From: an uncultured Collinsella sp.
GTDB taxonomy: Bacteria > Actinomycetota > Coriobacteriia > Coriobacteriales > Coriobacteriaceae
Length of the DNA: 5,013 nucleotides
Assembly (NCBI GenBank): GCA_900553415.1
Contig: USDH01000124.1
Location: 1 to 5,013, forward strand
Direction of reading: 5' to 3'
Notes under the pieces: model-generated
What the model saw: the letters and a program-made list of their open reading frames with translations, nothing else
What the model was told of the DNA's origin: nothing
Databases searched by the model: none
Made by a program: the position numbers and the translations under genes
Shown: piece after piece, positions 1-5,013 of the stretch
Numbering within the stretch: position 1 is the stretch's first letter
Layout of the letters: each line of letters begins with the position of its first letter

Positions 1-1924
1 CACTTTGGTGATCGGCCAGGGCATCGAGCGCCTCGACCTGCGCGCGGTGCGGCTGGTTCGATCCGATAAAGCTGTGAATGAGCGAGCGCGTGAGCTCGGT
101 ATAGGAAAGCTGGGCGAGCGTTTGGCGCTTGCGGGACTCCAGACGAAGACCGGCGTCCGCAGGCTCCACGCCGCGGCGAAGCTCACATGCCGGGTCGTCA
201 ACGCTGGGCGCCGTGGTATCGCGGACCAAGACATCCTTGATCATGAGCTTGGGCTTCACACGTCCCTGCCAATGCTCGGCCACGGCCTCGAACACCAAGT
301 CGACGGCGCTATCGCAATCGATAAGCTTATCGATCTGCGGCACGCGAAACATAATGGCCGGCACACTCGCGGCGCCATCGGTCGCCACGAAGCGCATGTG
401 CTCGCCGGTTTTGCCTACCACGGCGCGATCGCACATCGTCACGCCCTCGGCGGCCAGCAGCGGCACCTTATTGCCCTGGCCAAAAGGCTCAAGACGAGAA
501 ATCTGCTCGATAGTCTCGATATTCAGCTCGGAGAGGTCAACGGTGGCGGCAACCTCGTCAGTGTCCTCAAAGTCTTCGGCGGGAAGCTCGGACAACACGG
601 CGGAAAGACGTCGACGAAACTCATCGAGCTTAGATGCCTCGATGGTCACGCCCACCGCGCCGGCATGTCCGCCGCGACGAATCAACAGGTCGGAGCAACG
701 CTCGACGGCGTCAAACAGGTTAACTTTGCCCACCGAGCGACCCGAGCCGCGTGCAATGCCGTCCTCGATAGAGAAAAGCAGCGCCGGCACGTGATAACGG
801 TTGGTCAGGCGGCTCGCCACGATGCCCTTGACGCCCTCGTGCCAGCCCTCACCGCCCACGACGATTGCGCGCCCGCCGTCATAAGTCTCCTCGACCTTCG
901 CCACGGCATCGCGCGTAAGCTCGGCCTCGATCTCGCGGCGTTGGCGATTGATTTCCTCGAGCTCGGCGGCAAGCGCGCTCGCTTCGATGGGGTCGCGGGC
1001 AAGCAGCAGGTCGAGTGCCAGCTTGGGATCAGCCATGCGGCCGGCAGCATTCAGACGAGGGATGAGCGAAAACGACAGGCCGTCGGCCGTAATGGTAGAA
1101 AGGTCGGCCTTGGCAAGTGCGGCAAGCGCGATATAACCGGGGCGGGCCGTCACGCGCATCTGCTGGATGCCCTCGGCGACCAGTGCGCGATTCTCGGGCG
1201 TGAGCGGCATCATGTCGGACACGGTGCCCAGCGCCGCGACCTCTATCAGCGAACGCCAATACGACGGCTTGCCCAAACGCTCGCCCAGGACCTGCACCAG
1301 CTTGAGCGCCACGCCGGCACCGGCAAGCTCGCGCGAGGGACCCTCGTCCTCGAGCTTGGGGTCGGTCAGGGGCACGCCCTGCGGCACCTGGTCGGACGGC
1401 TCGTGATGGTCCGTGACCACCAGGTCGATCCCCAGGCTCTCCAGATAGGAGACCTCTTCCTTGGCAGCAATACCGTTATCGACGGTCACAATCAGGTTGG
1501 GTTGAGCGAGCTCGTTGACGCGGTCGAGCGCCGCACGCGACAGGCCGTAGCCCTCGTCAAAGCGATGCGGAATAAACGGCGTGACATCGGCGCCAAACGT
1601 GCGCAATGCCTCGGTCAACAGGCAGGTCGACGTAATACCGTCAACATCAAAATCGCCAAAGACCGCAATGTGCTCGTGGCTGCGAATAGCGCGCTCAACG
1701 CGGTCGGCGACGACCGCCATGCCCGGAATAACGAGCGGGTCGGCCCAGTCGCGATCGAGCGAAGGCGTCAAAAACAATTGGCCCTCTTTGATGGAGCCAA
1801 TGCCGTGCGCGACCATAATGCGCGCCACCAGCCCGGGAATGCCCAGACCAGCCGAAAGCTCCTTTTCGAGCTCGGGGTTTTGCCGAGCGACCGCCCAGTG
1901 ATGCGTCGTCTTAAGCGATGACAT
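1..1924 (-). CDS. recJ: RecJ, single-stranded-DNA-specific 5'-3' exonuclease (partial, C-terminus off the left edge)
   Basis: RecJ degrades single-stranded DNA 5' to 3' in recombinational repair, mismatch repair and rescue of stalled forks; it is a cytoplasmic Mn2+/Mg2+ enzyme of the DHH phosphoesterase family. I translated the minus strand from ATG 1924-1922 and found 641 codons with no stop up to the window edge. The DHH motifs occur in order: DFDVDG at residues 91-96, VDNG at 148-151, DHH at 172-174, and GAG within LAGAGVALKL at about 201. NAAGRM follows at 292-297, then a GRGSGRS stretch near 391-397 and the DHHA1 motif GGHAGAVG at 418-425. Residues after about 450 fit the OB-fold domain. 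The start is supported by the family-like N-terminus with Trp10 shortly before the first helix. Its own ribosome site (GGGGGTG) is weak and may lie in a hairpin. All catalytic motifs are intact, so the visible part looks functional. The C-terminal extension cannot be judged. Confidence 0.96.
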   Translation of the reverse strand, partial: MSSLKTTHHWAVARQNPELEKELSAGLGIPGLVARIMVAHGIGSIKEGQLFLTPSLDRDWADPLVIPGMAVVADRVERAIRSHEHIAVFGDFDVDGITSTCLLTEALRTFGADVTPFIPHRFDEGYGLSRAALDRVNELAQPNLIVTVDNGIAAKEEVSYLESLGIDLVVTDHHEPSDQVPQGVPLTDPKLEDEGPSRELAGAGVALKLVQVLGERLGKPSYWRSLIEVAALGTVSDMMPLTPENRALVAEGIQQMRVTARPGYIALAALAKADLSTITADGLSFSLIPRLNAAGRMADPKLALDLLLARDPIEASALAAELEEINRQRREIEAELTRDAVAKVEETYDGGRAIVVGGEGWHEGVKGIVASRLTNRYHVPALLFSIEDGIARGSGRSVGKVNLFDAVERCSDLLIRRGGHAGAVGVTIEASKLDEFRRRLSAVLSELPAEDFEDTDEVAATVDLSELNIETIEQISRLEPFGQGNKVPLLAAEGVTMCDRAVVGKTGEHMRFVATDGAASVPAIMFRVPQIDKLIDCDSAVDLVFEAVAEHWQGRVKPKLMIKDVLVRDTTAPSVDDPACELRRGVEPADAGLRLESRKRQTLAQLSYTELTRSLIHSFIGSNQPHRAQVEALDALADHQS

Positions 1925-1976
1925 AGGCGCCCACCCCCGATAGGGGCAGGTCGCCGCGATACCTCTCACGGTTCAT
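1911..1976 (-). CDS. possible 21-residue leader peptide overlapping the recJ start
   Basis: A short minus-strand ORF, MNRERYRGDLPLSGVGAYVIA, starts at ATG 1976-1974 and stops at TAA 1913-1911. It overlaps the first 14 nt of recJ in another frame. It has a better ribosome site than recJ: AGAGGA at 1991-1986, 9 nt before the ATG. It is also the first start codon after the predicted recJ promoter. This suggests translational coupling, in which ribosomes on the leader melt a small CCCC/GGGG hairpin before the recJ start. I recognise no peptide family, and the ORF could be chance. Confidence 0.3.
   Translation of the reverse strand: MNRERYRGDLPLSGVGAYVIA
1935..1946 (-). promoter_or_regulatory. 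small hairpin over the recJ ribosome-binding region
   Basis: CCCC (1935-1938) and GGGG (1943-1946) are separated by GATA. In the recJ mRNA this gives a 4-bp GC stem with a UAUC loop. The 3' arm belongs to the GGGGGTG run that is the only Shine-Dalgarno-like stretch before the recJ ATG at 1924. If it forms, the hairpin would hide that site, which fits coupling to the overlapping leader ORF. The stem is short, so the effect is inferred. Confidence 0.3.
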
Positions 1977-2032
1977 AGCGATGAGTCCTCTGTGTATGCC
2001 CGCTTCGGCAGGCAGATCTGTTGAACGGATTT

Positions 2033-2059
2033 ATTATACCGTGCAGCGCGGACGCACAA
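2033..2059 (-). promoter_or_regulatory. predicted sigma-70 type promoter of the recJ transcript
   Basis: On the minus strand the -10 box is a perfect TATAAT (2038-2033). A weak -35, TTGTGC, lies at 2059-2054 with a short 15-bp spacer; CGTTGT at 2061-2056 gives a 17-bp spacer but a poorer match. Transcription would start near 2026, about 50 nt before the leader ORF ATG. The -10 is convincing and the -35 is not. The -35 region lies inside a short inverted repeat (2050-2064), which might be an operator. Confidence 0.6.
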
Positions 2060-2064
2060 CGTCC
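2050..2064. repeat. inverted repeat GGACG-N5-CGTCC at the recJ -35 region
   Basis: Perfect 5-bp arms (2050-2054 and 2060-2064) flank CACAA. A second, outer pair, CGTGC (2040-2044) and GCACG (2066-2070), surrounds it with uneven gaps. The inner repeat covers the predicted -35 of the recJ promoter, a usual place for a repressor operator. Arms this short arise by chance in GC-rich DNA, and no regulator is identified. Confidence 0.3.
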
Positions 2065-2102
2065 AGCACGCCGTGGTTTCGATAAACGAGGGCGGTAATA
2101 GC

Positions 2103-2117
2103 CTCGAAATATTCGAG
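2103..2117. promoter_or_regulatory. 15-bp palindrome CTCGAA-ATA-TTCGAG, possible operator
   Basis: The 6-bp arms are perfect (2103-2108 and 2112-2117) around a 3-bp centre. It lies between the divergent recJ and transporter genes, about 83 bp before the transporter ATG and about 65 bp upstream of the recJ -10. This symmetry and its AT-rich centre suit a dimeric transcription factor. The half-site spacing does not match the Gram-positive LexA box. The regulator is unknown. Confidence 0.4.
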
Positions 2118-2180
2118 CGTTTCTGACGCACGGGCGCATGCAAGCGTCTAGCATATCCATTCAAAACGGATTCACGAGCA

Positions 2181-2187
2181 AAGGGAG
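2181..2187 (+). promoter_or_regulatory. likely ribosome-binding site of the BASS transporter gene
   Basis: AAGGGAG ends 12 nt before ATG 2200, longer than the usual 5-9 nt. The only nearer purine run is AAGAG at 2192-2196, just 3 nt from the start. The spacing leaves the start somewhat open, but beginning at 2200 keeps the KFLAGH segment that normally precedes the first membrane helix in this family. No convincing promoter is visible; TAGCAT at 2149-2154 is a weak -10 candidate. Confidence 0.5.
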
Positions 2188-2199
2188 TCACAAGAGCAT

Positions 2200-3198
2200 A
2201 TGAAACAATGGGTTGGACTGGGCAAATTTCTCGCGGGGCATATGCAGGTCATCGTTCCGATTTGCGTGGCGCTCGGCGTGCTCTTTCCTCAGCAGATCGG
2301 CGTTCTCAAGCCCATCGTTCCCACCCTGTTTGCCTTTATGACGTTCCAAGGCGCGCTCAGCAACACCTTCCACCAGGTCGCTGAGGTGTTCCGCCGTCCC
2401 CTGCACCTGATTTTGGCGCTGCTCGTCTCGGCGGTGCTCATTCCCATAGCAGCCTATGCCATAGGGTCACTCTTCTTTGGCTCCAACCCCAACCTTGTCT
2501 GCGGCATCGTGCTCGAGTACAGCGTGCCCGTGGCAGTCACTGCCTTTATGTGGATTAGCATGTTCGGCGGCAACGGCCCGCTCGCGCTCACCATCATCCT
2601 GACGTCCTCGGTCATCTCACCTGTGACGATTCCGCTTACGCTCAAGCTCCTGCTGGGCGCCACCGTCGCAATCGATGTTCCGAGCATGATGCAAGACATG
2701 GCCTTTATGATCGCCATCCCCGCCGTGCTCGGCATCGTGATCAACGAGCTCACGCGTGGATGGGGACACGAGAAGCTCTCCCCCGCGCTCTCGCCCGCCT
2801 GCAAATTCATGATGATGGGCGTCATCGCGTCCAACTCCACCGCCATGAGCGAGTACGTGCTGCACATGAACGCGGTGCGCCTAGAAGTCGCCCTCTTTAT
2901 TTTGACCTTCGCCATCAGCGGCTTTGTCGTCGGTTTTCTGGTCGCCCGTGCGCTCCATCTGCCATATAGCGAGACGACTACCATGTGCTTTACCTGCGGC
3001 ATGCGTAACATCTCGTCGGGCGCCGTCATCGCCACGCAGTACTTCCCGGGCGAAGTCGTGTTTCCCGTCATGTGCGGAACGCTGTTTCAGCAGGTGCTCG
3101 CCTCGGTTATCGGACATCTCTTTGAGCGTCTGACCGGCGAGGAGCGCGCCGCCCAGCGCAAGCGGGTCGAGGCCGGCCGCAGCGTAATGGCGAAATAG
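2200..3198 (+). CDS. bile acid:sodium symporter (BASS) superfamily transporter, substrate unknown
   Basis: A 332-residue polytopic membrane protein with about nine or ten hydrophobic segments, roughly at 15-29, 36-52, 67-89, 97-122, 126-152, 166-184, 199-213, 227-250, 269-283 and 286-306. A basic cytoplasmic tail follows (KRVEAGR near the end). The BASS signature is seen in the fourth segment after Pro110 and in the late motif GMRN (267-270) followed by ISSGAVIA. The length suits the family (about 300-330). Members carry bile acids, pantoate, keto acids and other organic anions, usually with sodium. Here the sodium-site residues known from the Neisseria homologue seem changed: Glu and Gln of the EVGMQN-like motif become Thr265 and Arg269, and the Ser-Asn pair becomes Ala115-Phe116. 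The ATG at 2200 is preceded by AAGGGAG (2181-2187) at a rather long 12 nt; Met15 at 2242 is the next in-frame start. The gene is monocistronic and convergent with the DUF4931 gene. Family call is firm, substrate and ion coupling are not. Confidence 0.88.
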   Translation: MKQWVGLGKFLAGHMQVIVPICVALGVLFPQQIGVLKPIVPTLFAFMTFQGALSNTFHQVAEVFRRPLHLILALLVSAVLIPIAAYAIGSLFFGSNPNLVCGIVLEYSVPVAVTAFMWISMFGGNGPLALTIILTSSVISPVTIPLTLKLLLGATVAIDVPSMMQDMAFMIAIPAVLGIVINELTRGWGHEKLSPALSPACKFMMMGVIASNSTAMSEYVLHMNAVRLEVALFILTFAISGFVVGFLVARALHLPYSETTTMCFTCGMRNISSGAVIATQYFPGEVVFPVMCGTLFQQVLASVIGHLFERLTGEERAAQRKRVEAGRSVMAK

Positions 3199-3231
3199 CC
3201 AGCCACAGGCGCGAGGCCGAGCCTTTGGCTA
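3196..3231. terminator. possible bidirectional terminator hairpin between convergent genes
   Basis: TAGCCA (3196-3201) and its complement TGGCTA (3226-3231) bracket the 30-nt gap between the transporter gene and the DUF4931 gene, with an inner pair AGGC (3207-3210) and GCCT (3221-3224). The outer arms include both stop codons, each read as TAG on its own strand. The stem is interrupted and has no T-run on either side, so it is at best a weak terminator. Confidence 0.3.
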
Positions 3232-4026
3232 TGCAAGCGCCTCCAGGCGTGCGTGCAGACGCTCAGCATCGACATCGAGCGTCGTCTCGGCATTGACCTG
3301 GGCCAAACGATAGCCCACAAAGTAGGGCGAAACCACCCAACGCGGCAGCGCCTTGGCAATGGTCCGACCGTCCAGGTGATAGAAGAACAGGTTGTACGAC
3401 TCTGCGCGACCGCCATGGTGTTCACGCAAAATGTAGCGCAGAACCACCTGAATCGCATCGGCAAACAGGTCTGCCTCGGCTTGGTCGTGGGCGTCGTCGC
3501 TGGCGGCGATTCCCTGTGGGGCCGAGACGTTGACCTCAAAGAATCCCATGATGGGCTCGGTTGAGATGTTGACCGAGATTCTCCCCTGCTGCCAGACATT
3601 GATGCCTTCGAAATTGGCGGAAGTCAGCGCCGCATAGCCGTCCTCCCGTTCCAAGCCCACAATCTGCATGTGCGGATGGACGAGACTGCCGCCCGAGAGC
3701 GGACCCTTGTTCTTGTACATGAACACACTGCGGTACTGTTGGGAATCGATCATCTGCTGCCAACAGCCCAGGGCAAACCGCATCACATGATGCAGCTCAT
3801 CCGGTTCATAGGTCACCAGGTCGGCATCGTGATTGGCCGACTCGATCAATACGGTCTGACGGGTAGAGCGCAGGGTTTTGAACTTATTCTCGAGCCAAAT
3901 GCAGTCACCGTCGCGCTGGATGATGTTGGCAAGCCCCTCCGTGTCGCAAAAGGGGCACGCGGTGCCGGGACGACGGTTGTCGTCGGGCTTATCGCTCGCC
4001 TGCTGAACGTCAAATACCAGTGCCAC
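3229..4026 (-). CDS. DUF4931-type protein, GalT/HIT-like predicted nucleotidyltransferase or hydrolase
   Basis: A 265-residue soluble protein resembling galactose-1-phosphate uridylyltransferase (GalT) and assigned by recall to the DUF4931 family. CPFC at 24-27 looks like half of a zinc site. NKGPLSGGS leads into HPHMQ at 117-121, matching the GalT active-site motif HPHGQ, so His119 is the likely nucleophile for a nucleotidylated intermediate. The C-terminal PRW.VSPYFVGY region (about 228-239) is also typical of these proteins. The substrate is unknown; true GalT is longer (about 350), so galactose metabolism should not be assumed. The start is GTG at 4026, supported by GGAGG (4039-4035) 8 nt upstream. 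That site lies inside the last codons of cutC, whose stop is 3 nt before the GTG, so the pair is almost certainly cotranscribed and translationally coupled. Stop is TAG at 3229-3231. Confidence 0.85.
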   Translation of the reverse strand: MALVFDVQQASDKPDDNRRPGTACPFCDTEGLANIIQRDGDCIWLENKFKTLRSTRQTVLIESANHDADLVTYEPDELHHVMRFALGCWQQMIDSQQYRSVFMYKNKGPLSGGSLVHPHMQIVGLEREDGYAALTSANFEGINVWQQGRISVNISTEPIMGFFEVNVSAPQGIAASDDAHDQAEADLFADAIQVVLRYILREHHGGRAESYNLFFYHLDGRTIAKALPRWVVSPYFVGYRLAQVNAETTLDVDAERLHARLEALA

Positions 4027-4029
4027 GGG

Positions 4030-4707
4030 TTATACCTCCAGCGGCACGATCTTGGTGCCATGGAGCTCGGAGACGCCTAGCGCCGCCGCGACCGCGTCGC
4101 GATTTGCCGTAGTGATGCCGCCGCCGGGAAGGATGGTCAAACGATCGCCCGCATACTCGATTAAACGAGCCAGGTGATCGAAATTATCCTCGATCGACGT
4201 ACCGGCCGCACCGCCATGCGTGAGGATGCGCGTAACGCCGCAGTCGGCAAGTGTATCAATCGCATCGAGCTGAGCCTCGGGCGGGAGCTGGTCAAATGCC
4301 ATGTGGAAGGTGATGTCAATGGACTCACGCTTGCATTCCTCGGTCGCGCAGCCCGCAGCCATAGCGAGGGCGCCCAACGTAAGCTCGTCGAGCGCCCATC
4401 CGCCAGCGCAGGGCTTGCAGCAGCCAAAGACCAAGCCGTCAACGCCGGCGCTTACGGCAAGGCCCAGGTCCATCTCCATCATGCGCAGCTCGTCTTGGTT
4501 GTAATGAAAGTCACCGCCACGCGGACGAATCATGCACATCACTCGCGCGTCATGCTCGTGAGCATAGCTGACTGTAGCGCTGATAACGCCGGCAGAAGGC
4601 GTGGTGCCACCAACGGCAAGGTTGTCGCACAGCTCGACGCGCTTTGCACCGGCATCGATAGCTGCCGGCACCCGCTCAAAGTTCTCGGCACAAAACTCAT
4701 ACAGCAT
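4030..4707 (-). CDS. cutC: CutC family protein, putative copper homeostasis, short cysteine-rich variant
   Basis: CutC is a cytoplasmic TIM-barrel protein linked to copper tolerance; its biochemical role is disputed. The 225-residue protein shows the family motifs: ELCDNL ending at 29, GGTTPS at 33-38, MIRPRGGDF at 59-67, GVDGLVFG near 88-95, FHMAFD at 134-139 and PGGGI at 194-198. Cys6 and Cys27 keep the 21-residue spacing of the copper-binding Cys31 and Cys52 of human CutC. Oddities are a CCKPC cluster at 96-100, further cysteines at about 120-125, Met in place of the usual Arg of FHRAFD, and an early end shortly after ELHG that lacks the usual C-terminal loop and helix (family about 240-250). 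I chose ATG 4707 because GGGGG (4719-4715) sits 7 nt upstream and the protein then begins MLYEFC as in homologues; ATG 4764 would add 19 unconserved residues. It is first in a two-gene operon with the DUF4931 gene. Confidence 0.92.
   Translation of the reverse strand: MLYEFCAENFERVPAAIDAGAKRVELCDNLAVGGTTPSAGVISATVSYAHEHDARVMCMIRPRGGDFHYNQDELRMMEMDLGLAVSAGVDGLVFGCCKPCAGGWALDELTLGALAMAAGCATEECKRESIDITFHMAFDQLPPEAQLDAIDTLADCGVTRILTHGGAAGTSIEDNFDHLARLIEYAGDRLTILPGGGITTANRDAVAAALGVSELHGTKIVPLEV
4035..4039 (-). promoter_or_regulatory. GGAGG ribosome-binding site for the DUF4931 gene, inside the end of cutC
   Basis: GGAGG lies 8 nt before the GTG at 4026 and spans the last Leu-Glu-Val codons of cutC. 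This fixes the non-ATG start of the downstream gene and shows tight translational coupling. Confidence 0.8.
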
Positions 4708-4714
4708 AGATAGA

Positions 4715-4719
4715 CCCCC
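4715..4719 (-). promoter_or_regulatory. ribosome-binding site deciding the cutC start
   Basis: GGGGG, 7 nt before ATG 4707, is the best purine-rich site in the region. It favours the MLYEFC start over the longer in-frame ORF beginning at 4764, which starts only 2 nt from the long inverted repeat. Confidence 0.6.
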
Positions 4720-4765
4720 AAAGACAGCAGATGTTTTCCGACGGGCATTGTCGCACGCCCCCATG

Positions 4766-4834
4766 AAGTTGCGGTGGAATAGGGACTCTTTTGGCCTCTG
4801 GAGCCCGTATTCAGTCCCTATTTCACCGCAACTT
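4766..4834. repeat. 69-nt long inverted repeat (REP- or MITE-like element)
   Basis: Two 22-nt arms, 4766-4787 and 4813-4834, are reverse complements at 21 of 22 positions. The left arm begins AAGTTGCGGTG and ends ATAGGGACT. The single difference, G4777 against T4823, becomes a G-U pair in RNA read from the plus strand, so the transcript would form an unbroken 22-bp stem. The 25-nt centre contains a possible 3-bp inner hairpin (GGC/GCC). It encodes nothing and lies between livF and cutC, directly beside the terminator. No T-run follows on either strand except through that neighbour. Perfect arms without coding capacity suggest a dispersed repeat, but only one copy is in this window. Confidence 0.8.
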
Positions 4835-4835
4835 A

Positions 4836-4872
4836 AAAAGGGGCGCTGACCGAGATAGTCAGCGCCCCTTTT
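4836..4872 (-). terminator. strong rho-independent terminator of the liv operon, symmetrical
   Basis: A perfect 15-bp stem (4836-4850 with 4858-4872; GC core GGGGCGCTGAC) has a 7-nt loop, CGAGATA. Reading leftward, the CCCC core runs into CTTTTTAAG, the U-tract expected 10 nt after the livF stop. Reading rightward, TTTTGTT follows, so it could also stop transcription coming from the other side. Together with the adjacent long inverted repeat it insulates livF from cutC. Confidence 0.9.
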
Positions 4873-4882
4873 GTTAGGTGGG

Positions 4883-5013
4883 TTAGCCTCCGAGGTAGGC
4901 CTTGCGGACGTTATCGTCGTGCAGGAGCTCTTGGCCGGTGCCGGTCATGGTGATCTTGCCGGTCTCGAGCACGTAGCCGCGCGTGGCGATCGAGAGCGCC
5001 ATCTGCGCGTTCT
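4883..5013 (-). CDS. livF: LivF, branched-chain amino acid ABC transporter ATP-binding protein (C-terminal part only)
   Basis: The last 43 codons are visible, ending at TAA 4885-4883. They read NAQMALSIATRGYVLETG, then KITMTGTGQELL, and close with VRKAYLGG. This matches the end of LivF, where a Q-N-A-x-x-A-L helix leads to RGYVLE.G and a terminal V-R-x-AYLGG. LivF is one of two cytoplasmic ATPases of the Liv/HAAT importer for leucine, isoleucine, valine and related amino acids, partnered by LivG, permeases LivH and LivM and a binding protein. The Walker and signature motifs lie outside the window. It is probably the last gene of its operon, since a strong terminator begins 10 nt after the stop. 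The terminal AYLGG separates it well from LivG. Confidence 0.9.
   Translation of the reverse strand, partial: NAQMALSIATRGYVLETGKITMTGTGQELLHDDNVRKAYLGG

Noticed and set aside
5..1921. 638-codon plus-strand ORF antisense to recJ
   Set aside because: It is codon-for-codon in register with recJ and is open only because recJ avoids Leu TTA/CTA and Ser TCA codons. Its product has no recognisable family, while the minus strand carries every RecJ motif.
2103..2117. LexA/SOS box reading of the palindrome near recJ
   Set aside because: The Gram-positive LexA site needs CGAAC-N4-GTTCG; here the half sites are 3 bp apart and lack the C/G next to the core.
1966..2191. Minus-strand ORFs of 64 and 72 codons upstream of recJ
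   Set aside because: They run through the predicted promoter and both palindromes, have no recognised family and no good ribosome site.
2454..3071. 205-codon minus-strand ORF inside the transporter gene
   Set aside because: Shadow of the membrane-protein gene; no domain-like pattern, and the plus strand is clearly the coding strand.
4708..4764. 19-residue N-terminal extension of CutC from ATG 4764
   Set aside because: The added residues do not resemble CutC N-termini, and the ATG at 4707 has a well-placed GGGGG site and gives the usual MLYEFC beginning.
4708..4765. Promoter for cutC
   Set aside because: GACAAT at 4752-4747 resembles a -10, but no acceptable -35 lies at 15-19 bp upstream, so no promoter is called although one is expected here or within the inverted repeat.
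4766..4834. CRISPR repeat or riboswitch
   Set aside because: There is only one pair of inverted arms, no direct repeats with spacers, and no recognised aptamer pattern.

Overview
The window looks like ordinary chromosomal DNA from a GC-rich, host-associated actinobacterium, most likely a member of the Coriobacteriia such as Collinsella. The reasons are the strong G/C preference at third codon positions, the gene content, and short intergenic spaces holding GC-rich hairpins. The taxon is an inference from style and content and has not been tested by a search.

Layout, left to right. Positions 1-1924 (minus) hold the first 641 codons of recJ, the single-strand-specific 5'-3' DNA exonuclease, whose C-terminus runs off the left edge. 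Positions 1925-2199 are a divergent regulatory region. It has a good sigma-70 type -10 box firing toward recJ, a possible 21-codon leader ORF overlapping the recJ start, and two small palindromes. Positions 2200-3198 (plus) encode a bile acid:sodium symporter (BASS) superfamily membrane transporter in which the residues expected to bind sodium appear to be replaced. Positions 3229-4026 (minus) encode a GalT/HIT-like protein of the DUF4931 type, and 4030-4707 (minus) encode CutC. These two are tightly coupled, with cutC upstream and a 3-nt gap. Positions 4708-4882 are intergenic and hold a 69-nt near-perfect long inverted repeat and a strong rho-independent terminator. Positions 4883-5013 (minus) hold the last 43 codons of livF, the ATPase of a branched-chain amino acid ABC transporter.

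There are four transcription blocks: recJ leftward from its own promoter; the transporter gene rightward, converging on the cutC operon; cutC plus the DUF4931 gene leftward; and the end of a liv operon, closed by its terminator. No CRISPR array, phage gene, transposase, tRNA or rRNA is visible. The points most worth attention are the long inverted repeat between livF and cutC, the BASS protein with altered ion-site residues, the cysteine-rich and short CutC variant coupled to a nucleotidyltransferase-like protein, and the overlapping leader ORF and hairpin at recJ. I see no clear new multi-gene system here.
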